Shown: positions 22,512 through 31,554 of the stretch, piece after piece
Layout of the letters: each line of letters starts with the position of its first letter
Position numbering within the stretch: position 1 is the first letter of the stretch
Source: Planctomycetaceae bacterium
Lineage (GTDB): Bacteria; Planctomycetota; Planctomycetia; Pirellulales; Pirellulaceae
NCBI GenBank assembly: GCA_007121535.1
Contig: SKKK01000701.1
Span: 1-39,174, forward strand
Reading direction: 5' to 3'
DNA length: 39,174 nt
Notes under the pieces: model-generated
Told to the model about the DNA's origin: nothing
Database searches by the model: none
The model's input: only the letters and a program-made list of their open reading frames with translations
Position numbers and translations under genes: made by a program

Positions 22512-24962
22512 ATGAGCAGAACTCGATCCTCCAACTGTTTGTTCCCCAAACCCGCTTTTCCTCGACCGCGAACCGCCCGCTGGAACTCGGCCTTTTGGGA
22601 CGCGTCCGTGATCGGTGTCTTGCTCAGCCTGTTGATGGCCTTGGGCAGTTCGGCCGCCGATACGCCGCTGGTCGATGTGCCGCCGTCGCCCAGACAAAAG
22701 CCCTATTCCCCGGCGGACAACCAAGTCGTGGAAGTAACTCCGCCGCCCTTCCTTTGGGTGCCCTCGGAACCAGGCAGTACTTACGTCCTGCAAATTTGCC
22801 GATCTTCGTCGTTCGACGACGCCGAAACCAAGACGTTCGATGGTCTGAAACGATCGGCCTTCGTCCCCTCGCAGCCGTTGGCAGCAGGTTCGTGGTATTG
22901 GCGCTACGGCGTGCAGATCGACGAGAACACGATCTTCGGACGACCACGGCCATTCGTCGTTCCCGAGGACGCTCGGCCGATGCCCTTTCCCAACTGGGAC
23001 GAAATCATCCCGCATGCACCTCGCCAACGGCCCCGATTGTTCTTTCCCGGCCAGCGACTCGAGCAGATTCGCCAATGGGCGGCCGGCGACCTGAAACCCA
23101 TGATCGACGCGCTGGTCGAAGCCTGTACCCGTGAGATCGGCGTGGATCTGGTCGCTGAGCCCGGGTATCGGCCGAAAGGCCCCGAGTCGGGACCGTGGGC
23201 CGTCAACGTGATGCGCACCACTCGGCCGCCGATGGACGTGATGGAACGCTGTGCGCTGGCCTATCTGCTGACCGGCGACCAGGCCTTGGGCCAAGAGGCT
23301 CGACGCCGCCTGGTCCATTTTTTCTCGTGGGACCCGGAAGGGCCGACCAGTTTTTTCTCGTACACCGAACCGGCGATGTGGGTCATGATGCGCGGAACGC
23401 GGGCTTACGATTGGACGTACGATCTGCTGACGCCCGACGAGCGGGAGATGATCGAAGCCAATATGCGAATCCGCACGGCTCAATTCGTGAGGCATCTGCA
23501 GCGGCTGCCGTTTGAAAGCAATCCGCATGACAGCCACGCTGGTCGGTTGCCCGGCTTCGTGGGCGAATCGGCTTTGTCGTTCATTCACGAGTGGCCCGAG
23601 GCGCGTGAGTGGCTCGATTACGCGACGCTTTTGTACTACACTTCGTTTCCCGCATGGGGCGGCGATGACGGCGGCTGGCAAGAGGGCCCGGGCTACTGGA
23701 GCGCCTACATGCAGTTCGCCTTGCACTACGTGTTTGCCCTGCGCGAAGCGACCGGCATTGATCTGGGCAGAAAGCCGTTTTTCCGCAACACGCCCTACTA
23801 TGCCTTGTACACGGCCACGCCGTATCATCAGCATCGACCGTTCGGCGATGGCCAGACAGGCAGCCCACGCGGGCTGGGCCATGTGATGTACGCGTTCTCG
23901 ACGCTCAACCAAGATCCCTACGCCCGCTGGTACGCCGAAGCGTCGGGGGCGCGGATCGGGGGAGATGTGCTCAGTCTTGTTGGGTACGATCCGACCCTGA
24001 AAGCCCGTTCGCCATTGGAACTGCCGCCCGCGCGTCGTTTTGCCGACGTGGGGCTCGCGTCGTTCCACACCGCGCTCGGGGACCAGCAGCACGACATCAG
24101 CTTCCTGATGCGCAGCAGCCCCTACGGCGGCGTCAGCCACGGGCACGCGGACCAGAACGCGTACGTGATCGAAGCTTTCGGCCGCGGACTGGCAATCGCC
24201 ACCGGCTACTATCCTTGGTACAGTTCGCCTCATCACGACCAATGGACTCGAGCCACCAAGGCGAAGAACAGCATCCTGGTCAACGGTCACGGCCAAGTGG
24301 CACGCCGCTGGGAGGCCTACGGTCAATTGACCGCCTTCGAGTCGGTCGATGGCTACGATTACGCCGAGGGCGAAGCCGCCCCGGCCTACGCTGGCCGTCT
24401 CGACCGGTTTCGCCGCCACGTGGTCCACGTCCGCCCGGGCGTTTTCGTCATGTTCGACGATCTAGCCGCTCCGCAGCCCGCCACTTTTCAATGGCTGTTG
24501 CACGCCTACAACGCAATCGATATCGACCAGTCGAAGGGGGTGTTGCGAGTCGAAAACGCACCGGCGGCGATGGACGTTCATCTGCTGCTGCCCGCTGAGA
24601 TTGAATTCTCGCAGACCGATCAGTACGATCCGCCTCCCGAGTTACCTGCCGACCAGTGGCGCAACACGTGGCATCTGACCGCCAGCACGACCCGGCCGCA
24701 GACCTCGCAACAGTTCCTGTCGGTCATGCTGGTCCATCGCACGGACGAGTCGCCCGAATTGCCGACAGTGCAACTGGTCGACGGCACCGGGGCGATGGGC
24801 GTGCGGCTGACGGCTTCCGACGGCGCCATCGACACTGTCGTCTTTCGCACCGACCCCGACGCCGAGCAGATCGTCTGTGACGGTCTGACCAGCACCGGTC
24901 GTGTTTTCGCCGTAGGCAAAGACGCCACCGGTCGATCGACCCGCCGTCTGGAAATCCCCTAA
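22512..24962 (+). CDS. Secreted DUF4962/heparinase II/III-like polysaccharide lyase
   Basis: Probable polysaccharide lyase acting on acidic glycans outside the cytoplasm. From the ATG at 22512 it has 816 residues; an ATG at 22473 and a TTG at 22446 are alternatives in frame, and GAGGG lies about 10 bases before 22512. A basic leader and hydrophobic run (about 32-45, SVIGVLLSLLMALG, then SSAAD) form a signal peptide. Next come a fibronectin-like N-terminal part (about 60-150) and an alpha/alpha toroid region with DUF4962 character (about 170-500). The heparinase II/III-like C-terminal beta part begins with the hallmark SHGHADQN (542-549) and NSILVNGHGQ. The substrate cannot be told from sequence. 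Its neighbours are not a recognisable polysaccharide locus. Confidence 0.85.
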   Translation: MSRTRSSNCLFPKPAFPRPRTARWNSAFWDASVIGVLLSLLMALGSSAADTPLVDVPPSPRQKPYSPADNQVVEVTPPPFLWVPSEPGSTYVLQICRSSSFDDAETKTFDGLKRSAFVPSQPLAAGSWYWRYGVQIDENTIFGRPRPFVVPEDARPMPFPNWDEIIPHAPRQRPRLFFPGQRLEQIRQWAAGDLKPMIDALVEACTREIGVDLVAEPGYRPKGPESGPWAVNVMRTTRPPMDVMERCALAYLLTGDQALGQEARRRLVHFFSWDPEGPTSFFSYTEPAMWVMMRGTRAYDWTYDLLTPDEREMIEANMRIRTAQFVRHLQRLPFESNPHDSHAGRLPGFVGESALSFIHEWPEAREWLDYATLLYYTSFPAWGGDDGGWQEGPGYWSAYMQFALHYVFALREATGIDLGRKPFFRNTPYYALYTATPYHQHRPFGDGQTGSPRGLGHVMYAFSTLNQDPYARWYAEASGARIGGDVLSLVGYDPTLKARSPLELPPARRFADVGLASFHTALGDQQHDISFLMRSSPYGGVSHGHADQNAYVIEAFGRGLAIATGYYPWYSSPHHDQWTRATKAKNSILVNGHGQVARRWEAYGQLTAFESVDGYDYAEGEAAPAYAGRLDRFRRHVVHVRPGVFVMFDDLAAPQPATFQWLLHAYNAIDIDQSKGVLRVENAPAAMDVHLLLPAEIEFSQTDQYDPPPELPADQWRNTWHLTASTTRPQTSQQFLSVMLVHRTDESPELPTVQLVDGTGAMGVRLTASDGAIDTVVFRTDPDAEQIVCDGLTSTGRVFAVGKDATGRSTRRLEIP

Positions 24963-25252
24963 CGCAGCCTCCGGCCGCGATCAGCTTCTGAACGTTCCAG
25001 TGCAGTCAATTGGGATCTGTGCCACCTGAAATGCAATGGGAGCTTGTCGATCCACCAACTGTCGGCGCACTGGTACAAAAGAAATATGCAGGACCGACGC
25101 ATCATACGCGGGCCGAAGACCGCTGGCAGCCCGATTTCTGCCGAACCCGATTGCCGTTCTTGCCAAGTCGGAGATGTCGCCTCGACGTGGGGTTAAACCG
25201 AATAAGCACTCGGCCAGGTATTCTCTGGTGGAACCGGGCAAGCCACCGATGT

Positions 25253-25663
25253 CTACGCGGAATCTGCGCTGGCTTCGTCCAGCACCTCTTCGACTACAAA
25301 TATCGGCAAGGGGGGATCGCAGGTTACGGCGACCGCGATGGCGTCGGAGGGCCGCGCATCGATCGCGATCAACTCGCCGCCACGGCGGACGCGCAATTCG
25401 GCAAAATACGTCCCGTCGCGCAGATCGTTGATCACTACGCTGTCCAGTTCTCCTTCCATCTGCTCGATCGCTTGGACCACCAGATCGTGCGTCAGCGGTC
25501 GAGGCGTCTGGATACCCTTGATCCTCCGCTCGATGCTGGTCGCTTCGAAGATACCGATGACGATCGGAAACTGCCGATGACCATCCAACTCGCTCAAATA
25601 AATGATTTGTTGATCGTGAATTTCGCTGATAATGATTCGCGACAATTGCATTTCGACAGGCAT
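25253..25663 (-). CDS. Bifunctional nuclease family protein (DUF151)
   Basis: 136-residue cytosolic protein of the BFN/DUF151 family, members of which have been reported to have DNase and RNase activity. Family features are the opening VEMQLSRIIISE, the strand FPIVIGIFEATSIERRIKG, the helix RPLTHDLVVQAIEQMEGEL, the strand FAELRVRRGGELIAIDARPSDAIAVAV and an acidic C-terminal tail. Start ATG at 25663 is preceded by AGAGGAG about 9 bases away. It is a single gene on the minus strand, divergent from the PHA-region gene. Its cellular role here is not evident. Confidence 0.9.
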   Translation of the reverse strand: MPVEMQLSRIIISEIHDQQIIYLSELDGHRQFPIVIGIFEATSIERRIKGIQTPRPLTHDLVVQAIEQMEGELDSVVINDLRDGTYFAELRVRRGGELIAIDARPSDAIAVAVTCDPPLPIFVVEEVLDEASADSA

Positions 25664-25804
25664 CCCCTTATCTCCTCTTTATTCCCATTCATTCCCACAG
25701 GGTGGCTGGGCCGCCGACCAAATTCGAGCTACCGCTCGGCTGGCATTGGTCCGCTCCCGTTGGTCGCTAACTTTGTGAAAAGTTGACGATTTTGGACGAG
25801 ACTA

Positions 25805-25833
25805 AGTATAACCGCCTTGGCGATTCATACGAA
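25805..25833 (-). promoter_or_regulatory. Possible promoter for the bifunctional nuclease gene
   Basis: On the minus strand a good -10 box TATACT (complement of 25805-25810) has a weak -35 (TTCGTA, 25828-25833) 17 bases upstream. It would give a 5' leader of about 135 bases before the ATG at 25663. The -10 is convincing and the -35 is not. Confidence 0.4.
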
Positions 25834-25875
25834 GTCCCCGCCCGGGTGAGTCGTTTTCGGACAAGTGGGCAGGGA

Positions 25876-25904
25876 TTGACGATGTCATTCGGGTGTGGTT
25901 TGAT
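25876..25904 (+). promoter_or_regulatory. Sigma-70-type promoter for the PHA-region gene
   Basis: TTGACG (25876-25881) and TTTGAT (25899-25904) are separated by exactly 17 bases, with the ATG of the gene 48 bases after the -10. It faces away from the possible nuclease promoter, so the two genes would share this control region. Confidence 0.55.
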
Positions 25905-25951
25905 CTAAGGTCGGATGTCAATATTGGGGTAGCTTGGGGAGAAATGTTCGA

Positions 25952-26254
25952 ATGCCCGAATTCAAAACAGAAGTGGCTCACGTCTTGGGACGTGATCAGG
26001 CAGTCGACCGGCTGAAGGAATTCGTGGACCAAGTCCAAGACCGGTTCCAGGGGCAATTGGATGCAGCCGACGGCGCTTGGGCGGGACACGTGCTGGACTT
26101 TTCTCTGAAGGCCTCGGGAGTCAGCATCAGCGGTCAATTGATCGTCGAAGAGAACAGGGCTCGTGTGGCCGGCAAACTGCCGTTGATGGCCCTGCCGCTT
26201 CGTGGTTTGATCGAACGGCAGATCGCCCAGCACCTGCAAACGGCTCTGGGTTAG
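25952..26254 (+). CDS. PHA granule-region family protein
   Basis: 100-residue protein resembling the small family annotated as polyhydroxyalkanoic acid system protein (PHA_gran_rgn). It opens MPEFKTEVAHVLGRDQAVDRLKEFVDQV, shortened here to its key parts: the alternating strand FKTEVAH, then an amphipathic helix. Further on it has the paired strands LDFSLKASGVSISGQLIVEE and the ending RGLIERQIAQHL. The family fold is START-like or related, and the function is unproven. GGGGAG lies about 11 bases before the ATG. No PHA synthase or phasin gene is nearby, so the name should not be read as proof of a PHA role. Confidence 0.75.
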   Translation: MPEFKTEVAHVLGRDQAVDRLKEFVDQVQDRFQGQLDAADGAWAGHVLDFSLKASGVSISGQLIVEENRARVAGKLPLMALPLRGLIERQIAQHLQTALG

Positions 26255-26351
26255 GCTCTGTCAGCAAAGGGGGCTGATTCTCTTCGGGCACACCGGATTT
26301 CCTGAGTTCCAGCGTGCCCTCCAAAGGGTCTGACCCTTTGACAGAGCTTAG
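26252..26351. repeat. Structured inverted-repeat element (MITE/REP-like)
   Basis: The outer arms GGCTCTGTCAGCAAAGGG (from 26254) and CCCTTTGACAGAGCTT (26334-26349) are near-perfect inverted repeats, differing by a 3-base insertion and an end mismatch. Inside are a second hairpin (GGGCAC 26286-26291 with GTGCCC 26314-26319) and a perfect 19-base palindrome, CAAAGGGTC-T-GACCCTTTG (26322-26340). The left arm overlaps the stop codon of the PHA-region gene. It could end that transcript, although no T-run follows. The 13-base right end recurs at 22427-22439, which supports a dispersed element. Confidence 0.65.
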
Positions 26352-26547
26352 TGCGCACCCGCATTTGCGGCGTTCGTCAGATCGACGAATTCTCAAATCG
26401 ACACCGTGTTCCATCGACCATGCCCCCGGGTCGCTTGCAGGGCAACGGCCATTACCCCCTTCCCGGGTAGTCGTGCGATCGATCGGTTGAAGCGTGCCGA
26501 AGCGCATGTTATGATCGCTTTAGGCTTACACAACATAGGGTTTTAAG
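26352..26547. other. tatC upstream region
   Basis: Non-coding stretch between the inverted-repeat element and tatC. It contains the tatC promoter at 26487-26515 and a 26-base leader. I see nothing else in it that I can name. Confidence 0.5.
26487..26515 (+). promoter_or_regulatory. Strong sigma-70-type promoter for tatC
   Basis: TTGAAG (26487-26492), a 17-base spacer and TATGAT (26510-26515) form a near-consensus promoter. Transcription would begin near 26522, about 26 bases before the tatC ATG at 26548. It probably serves the following genes as well (DUF58, transglutaminase, two small genes). Confidence 0.7.
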
Positions 26548-27750
26548 ATGGTGAAGCAACCGGACGACGACTTATTCGCAGCCAGCACGATGACTTTCGG
26601 CGAGCACATCGAGGAGCTAAGGGTGTGCTTGGGGCGTGCCTTGTTGGGCTTGATGCTCGGTTTCTTGATCGGGCTGGTCGTGGCCAGCTACGTCGTTGCC
26701 TATATCCAGACTCCGTTGACCAGTGCCCTGGAAAATCATTACATTGGGAAGGCTATCGACGACCTGACGAAGGAGTACTCGACCGAGGGCCAAGCGCTGT
26801 CGCCTCAAGTCGTCCAATTTATCCGCGAAAAACGATTCGTGTTCGAAAAGATCTATGTCGAAGCTGCTGAGTTGCGACGAGTGGACGATCTGCTGCAGGG
26901 ACACGAAGGCCGTTCGGAAGAATCGGACGAATCGGACGAATCGGAAGAATCGGAAGAATTGGCCAAGGTGCCAGCATCAACGGAAACCCGGGTGGTTTCT
27001 ACCACGGCTGAGGAAGATCCGGAGAGCATCCCTAGCGCAGCCGACACGGCGCCATCGACGAAAAGTGCCGAGTCACCAGCCCGAGGCCAGTTGGTGATCC
27101 TGGGAGAAAAGATTCCCGCGCCGCATCCTGTGTTGATCACGGCTCGAGTCTGGCGTCCGATCGATACGCTGGTCAAGGCCCTGAGCGCTCAGGAAGCCTT
27201 TATGATTTGGTTGAAAGCTGCCTTTGTCTCGGGGTTGGTGATCGCGAGTCCGTACATTTTTTTCCAGCTCTGGCTGTTCGTGGCTGCTGGCCTATATCCT
27301 CACGAGAAGCAATACGTCTACCTGTACTTGCCGATCAGTATTCTGTTATTCTTGGCGGGTGCTGCGTTGGCCTTTTTCGTTGTTTTCGAGTACGTGCTGG
27401 CGTTCTTGTTCAGTTTTAATAAGATGATGAACATCGACCCCGATCCGCGGATCAGCGAGTGGTTGGGTTTCGTGCTGTTTTTGCCTTTGGGATTCGGCAT
27501 CGCGTTTCAGTTACCCTTGGTCATGCTGTTTCTGCACCGGATCGGCATGTTCACGATCGAAGCTTATTTGGAGAAATGGCGCATCGCCGTGCTGGTGATA
27601 TTCGCCATCGCCATGTTGCTGACCCCTGCCGATCCCGTGAGCATGCTGTTGATGGCGATGCCTTTGACGGCGCTCTACTTCCTGGGAATCGCCATGTGTC
27701 ACTGGATGCCAAGGAATCGCAGCCCCTTTGCCGAGGGATACGATCCGTAA
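26548..27750 (+). CDS. tatC: Sec-independent translocase TatC with large periplasmic insertion
   Basis: Membrane core of the twin-arginine system, which recognises the RR signal and exports folded proteins. The protein has 400 residues, against about 250 for typical TatC. The cytoplasmic FGEHIEELR motif (17-25) with its conserved Glu is present, as are Glu253 in YPHEK, the LLTPADP segment (357-363) and six hydrophobic helices (about 28-52, 218-240, 258-282, 305-328, 345-358, 364-384). Between helix 1 and helix 2 lies an extra stretch of about 130 residues (about 65-196): a helical, charged part (70-117), then a Ser/Glu/Asp run of repeated SEESDESD-like units (122-137), then a Pro/Ala/Ser-rich part. 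By topology this faces the periplasm. tatA and tatB are not in the window. Confidence 0.92.
   Translation: MVKQPDDDLFAASTMTFGEHIEELRVCLGRALLGLMLGFLIGLVVASYVVAYIQTPLTSALENHYIGKAIDDLTKEYSTEGQALSPQVVQFIREKRFVFEKIYVEAAELRRVDDLLQGHEGRSEESDESDESEESEELAKVPASTETRVVSTTAEEDPESIPSAADTAPSTKSAESPARGQLVILGEKIPAPHPVLITARVWRPIDTLVKALSAQEAFMIWLKAAFVSGLVIASPYIFFQLWLFVAAGLYPHEKQYVYLYLPISILLFLAGAALAFFVVFEYVLAFLFSFNKMMNIDPDPRISEWLGFVLFLPLGFGIAFQLPLVMLFLHRIGMFTIEAYLEKWRIAVLVIFAIAMLLTPADPVSMLLMAMPLTALYFLGIAMCHWMPRNRSPFAEGYDP
26914..26958 (+). repeat. Low-complexity TCG-GAM-GAA codon repeat inside tatC
   Basis: Five consecutive 9-base units of the form TCGGAAGAA or TCGGACGAA encode Ser-Glu/Asp-Glu repeats. Such short direct repeats change length easily by slippage in steps of three residues. 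They lie inside the periplasmic insertion, so length changes would leave the TatC core intact. Confidence 0.75.
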
Positions 27751-27790
27751 CGTGGTACAGATCCGGAGTGCCACTTAGAGGGCGTTTGCC

Positions 27791-28999
27791 GTGTTTCGAC
27801 GCCGTACCATCACGCTCCGTCGCGAAGGCATCTACTACCTTTTGGTATCGATTTTCGTCGTGGGCGGCGCCACGTTGCAAGATATCAACCTATTATTCGT
27901 GCTGGCCGGATTGATGATCGGTCCGCTGATCTATAATTGGCGCATGGCCTCGCTTTCCGTGCGTTGGCTCGCAATACGGCGCGTCTTGCCGGAATACGCA
28001 TTTGCGGGGCAGCCGTTTCGCGTGGAAATCGAGGGTGAAAACTTGCGATACCGCATGGGCAGTTGGATGCTGGTGATCGAGGATTTGATCGAGGCCGATC
28101 CGGCCGAGGACAATCCGACCAGCGGCATCCGGATCAGGGCGAGCGCCATCATTGCGTACTTGGGAGCCAAACAGGTCGAGCGTACCTGCTATCAATTGAC
28201 ATTGCCCCGGCGTGGGCGTTACCGCTTCGGACCTCTGTCGGTGTCGACCCGGTTTCCCTTGGGGTTGGTCAAGGCCACTGCACGGTTACCCCAGACTCGT
28301 CGCATGATCGTGGGACCGAGACTCGGCACGCTGACTCCGCAATGGTTGCAATTGGTGGATTCCAGGCGATTCGGTCGTCAACGAGCCCAATACCGACAGG
28401 GCCCGATCGACGGAGACTACTTCGGTTTGCGAGAATGGCGAGCGGGCGACAGCAAGCGGTGGATTCACTGGCGAACGGCAGCCAAGTTGGGACAGTTGGC
28501 GGTGCGGCAGTTCGAGCAGCAGCAGGACCGCGACCTGGCTTTGATCCTGGATTTGTGGGCGCCTGGCTCGCCAAGCGATCAACAGCGGGGAAACGTCGAG
28601 CTGGCGGTCAGTTTGGCGGCCACGGTGATCGACCATTTCACTCGCCGGGCTCGGAGCCATCTGACCGTGTGTTTTGCCGCTAGGCCGCCGCGGACATGGT
28701 CAAGCCGTGCCACGGCCGTTTTCGGACGCCAGATGATGGAACGTTTGGCAATGGCTCGGGCCACCAGCGACGATTCCCTGCCCGAATTGATGAACAGCCT
28801 GGTCCTGAAGATGCCCTCAGGCGCCCGAGTTCTCGTGATCAGCACCCGCAGCGACGAGCTGGGGAGTTTGCAGCACAGCGAAGAGTCTACGGGAAAGGTG
28901 CGTTACCTAAGTGCGCTGTCCCAGGTCAACTGGATCGATGTGGGAGCACCTCAATTGGACCTGATTTTTCAGTTGCCCTCGCAGGTGAATGCATCATGA
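27791..28999 (+). CDS. DUF58 domain-containing membrane protein
   Basis: 402-residue protein with two N-terminal membrane segments (about 14-30 and 32-49) and a soluble part that contains the DUF58 signature (205-245: DGDYFGLREWRAGDSKRWIHWRTAA in outline) followed by a von Willebrand A-like fold. DUF58 genes usually stand next to a MoxR ATPase and a transglutaminase-like membrane protein; the set is thought to act in envelope or protein-complex maturation, but the biochemistry is unsettled. Start is GTG at 27791, 40 bases after tatC. The stop overlaps the start of the next gene (ATGA), so the two are translationally coupled. MoxR is absent from the window. Confidence 0.88.
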   Translation: MFRRRTITLRREGIYYLLVSIFVVGGATLQDINLLFVLAGLMIGPLIYNWRMASLSVRWLAIRRVLPEYAFAGQPFRVEIEGENLRYRMGSWMLVIEDLIEADPAEDNPTSGIRIRASAIIAYLGAKQVERTCYQLTLPRRGRYRFGPLSVSTRFPLGLVKATARLPQTRRMIVGPRLGTLTPQWLQLVDSRRFGRQRAQYRQGPIDGDYFGLREWRAGDSKRWIHWRTAAKLGQLAVRQFEQQQDRDLALILDLWAPGSPSDQQRGNVELAVSLAATVIDHFTRRARSHLTVCFAARPPRTWSSRATAVFGRQMMERLAMARATSDDSLPELMNSLVLKMPSGARVLVISTRSDELGSLQHSEESTGKVRYLSALSQVNWIDVGAPQLDLIFQLPSQVNAS

Positions 29000-31536
29000 A
29001 ACTGGAACGACTGGTACAGATCCAGATCGGCATGCTGGCTACTCTCGGGGCCATGATGCTGGGGCTTGGCAGCGAGGACGTCACGTTGCCTTTGCTGGTG
29101 TTCTTCGCCGCCACCACTTCCTTGGTGTTCACAGATTCCCTGAATTGGTTGTGTTTGAACCGCATCATTGCCAATGTCGTGGCCGTGCTGGCTTTGTTCA
29201 GTTGCTTGGGAGACTTCATCCACCAAGACGTCCCGGGAAAACTGTTGGCCGTGGCCAATCTGCTGGTCTACCTGCAGGTGGTTTTGTTCTACCAACGCAA
29301 GCACGATCGGCTGTACTGGCAACTGATCGTATTGAGCCTGCTGCAGGTGGTGGTTGCCGCAGCGTTGAACGTCCCCGTCGAATTCGGGATGTTGCTATTG
29401 GTCTACGCGGCCTTGGCGATTTCCACATTGACTTTTTTCTTCTTACACCGGGAAGTGACGCGAGTCACGGAATTGGGGCGCGGCCGCGGGCCCGGAGCAA
29501 CCACATCGCAGATCGCCGACCATTCGAAGCCCGCCTGGCATGGCCTCTTGGAATCGACGCCCCGAGTCACGTCGCCATTGAGTGGCCGACGAATCTTGAC
29601 GCGGCTGAGGCAACACGGCTTGATCTCCCAGATCGTTGCGATGGGCGCTACCACGTTGGTGCTCAGCCTGGTATGGTTCTACTCGTTTCCGCGACTGGGG
29701 GTTGCAGGCGGTCGCGCGATGCTTTCCCGTTCGGTGAGTCTGGTCGGATTCTCGTCGGAACTGAAGCTGGGACGATTGAACGACGTGTTGCAGAGCGACG
29801 AACTGGTCATGCGAATCAGCTTTCGCGACGGGGATTCAGGCGAGTCGATCCGCGTGATGGGGGACCCGTATATTCGTGGAGCGGTGTTGACCGATTACGT
29901 CGCCAATGGTCAGGAAGTAGCCTGGCGACAGCGCCGCGATCTGATTCGCGGCTTCATTCGACCATCGGCGGCAGGTCTGCCGCCCGGCTTGATCCGGCCA
30001 CCGCCCGGACGCGCGCTGGTGCGGCAAGACGTGATCCTTGAACCCGCGCGAGAACCCGTGTTGTTCGCCGTTTTTCCGGCTTTCCGAACGGACGAGACCT
30101 CGGACGACCTGCGCGTCGACTCCATCACCAAGCGTTTGGAGAGCCTGGAGATGTTGCAGGGCAACGTTCGGCGCGAATACAGGTACCGCTTGGCCACGAC
30201 CGCGATCCGAGGAGGGGCTCAGGCTTCCGTGACGCCGCATGTCTTCCGAAACCGGGAGCCAGCAAACGATGAATTTTTGAAGATCGAACTGAACCAATTG
30301 CGAGTTTTCGACGCGCGGCGTTTTCCCGGATTGAAAGCCATCGCCGATCGGATCGCCGAGCAGTCAAGAGCGCAGGGGGGATCTCGAGCGGACATCGCAC
30401 GAGCGCTTCGCGAGCATTTCCTACGGCCGGGAAACGACTATGCGTACACGCTTCAGTTGAGCCAGATCGAACAGGATTCCCGACTGGATCCGATCGAGGA
30501 CTTCGTCGTCAATCACCGCACGGGGAACTGCGAGTACTACGCCAGCGCCCTGGTCATGATGCTCCGCAGCCAAGGCATTCCCGCTCGCTTGATCGTCGGC
30601 TTTCGCAGCAGTGAGTACAACTCGATCGGTGGTTATTACCAAGTCCGCCAACGGCACGCTCACGCATGGGTGGAAGCCTATCTGGAACCCGACGAGGCGC
30701 TTGCCGAGTTGCCACCGGACGGCGATCTGGGCCCCTATGGAGGATGGATGCGGCTGGATTCGACGCCCGGTATCGAAAGAGACTGGGGTACTGTGGCCGA
30801 TCGTACGATGGGCGGTATGATCGACGAGTTCCTGGATTACGCCCAAGTGCTGTGGAGCGACTATGTGCTGGGTCTGACCGCCAAGCGGCAACAGGAAAGC
30901 ATCTATACGCCGGTTTCCGAAAGGGCCGATCCGGATGCTTTGTCGCAAACGTGGGAGTGGGTGATTCAAGGGCTGCAGGGGTTGGTGCAGACTTCGGCGC
31001 GAGTGCTGACCAGTCCCCAGACCAGGCTGATCCTGATCGTCGGGTTCTTGATCGGTTCGATTTGGTTCATGGCCCATTTTCGTCGCCTGAACGTACCACC
31101 GGGGACGCGTCCGGTTTCACGTTGGAAAGTGCTGTTGTCCGGCCGGCAACCGCGACCGGACCTCGACCTGCCCGCCAGCCAACCGGTGTTATTCTATCGC
31201 CGTTTTGAACGCTCGCTGGCCAAACTGGGACTCACTCGGCCGCCGGGCCAAACGCAGCGCGAATTCGCTGCCTTGGCGGAACGGCATCTGACGGCCTTGC
31301 CTCAGACGATCGACAGCGATTTTCGGGTACCGGCGATGGTAGTGGGCGCGTTCTATCGCGTCAAATTCGGTGCCGAAAGATTGACCACCAACGAAGAGAG
31401 CGTGATCGACGCGGGACTGAAGCGACTGGAACAGCATGCCTTGCATCGCGAGGGCACGTTGGCATCCCCCGACCGTTCCGCCAAACTCCGGGCGAACATC
31501 GAGTCGCCCGGCGGCGGCTTCCAAGTCCGTCCGTGA
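28996..31536 (+). CDS. Transglutaminase-like membrane protein (TgpA/DUF3488 type)
   Basis: 846-residue membrane protein. The N-terminal part (1-235) has several hydrophobic helices. A periplasmic transglutaminase-like domain follows (about 440-600) with an intact papain-type triad: Cys512 in GNCEYYASALV, His556 in RHAHAWVE and Asp588 in RLDSTPG. One more membrane helix (about 677-694) precedes a C-terminal cytoplasmic DUF4129-like part (about 730-815). Proteins of this build are cysteine proteases or transglutaminases of the cell envelope; TgpA of Pseudomonas is the known example. The ATG at 28996 overlaps the DUF58 stop. A frame open further upstream lies within DUF58 and is not used. Confidence 0.9.
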   Translation: MKLERLVQIQIGMLATLGAMMLGLGSEDVTLPLLVFFAATTSLVFTDSLNWLCLNRIIANVVAVLALFSCLGDFIHQDVPGKLLAVANLLVYLQVVLFYQRKHDRLYWQLIVLSLLQVVVAAALNVPVEFGMLLLVYAALAISTLTFFFLHREVTRVTELGRGRGPGATTSQIADHSKPAWHGLLESTPRVTSPLSGRRILTRLRQHGLISQIVAMGATTLVLSLVWFYSFPRLGVAGGRAMLSRSVSLVGFSSELKLGRLNDVLQSDELVMRISFRDGDSGESIRVMGDPYIRGAVLTDYVANGQEVAWRQRRDLIRGFIRPSAAGLPPGLIRPPPGRALVRQDVILEPAREPVLFAVFPAFRTDETSDDLRVDSITKRLESLEMLQGNVRREYRYRLATTAIRGGAQASVTPHVFRNREPANDEFLKIELNQLRVFDARRFPGLKAIADRIAEQSRAQGGSRADIARALREHFLRPGNDYAYTLQLSQIEQDSRLDPIEDFVVNHRTGNCEYYASALVMMLRSQGIPARLIVGFRSSEYNSIGGYYQVRQRHAHAWVEAYLEPDEALAELPPDGDLGPYGGWMRLDSTPGIERDWGTVADRTMGGMIDEFLDYAQVLWSDYVLGLTAKRQQESIYTPVSERADPDALSQTWEWVIQGLQGLVQTSARVLTSPQTRLILIVGFLIGSIWFMAHFRRLNVPPGTRPVSRWKVLLSGRQPRPDLDLPASQPVLFYRRFERSLAKLGLTRPPGQTQREFAALAERHLTALPQTIDSDFRVPAMVVGAFYRVKFGAERLTTNEESVIDAGLKRLEQHALHREGTLASPDRSAKLRANIESPGGGFQVRP

Positions 31537-31554
31537 CGCTCAGGAACGCCGGGT

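Noticed and set aside
22488-24428. A 646-codon open frame opposite the heparinase-like gene
   Set aside because: Shadow frame; the plus-strand product has a signal peptide and family motifs, the antisense one has none.
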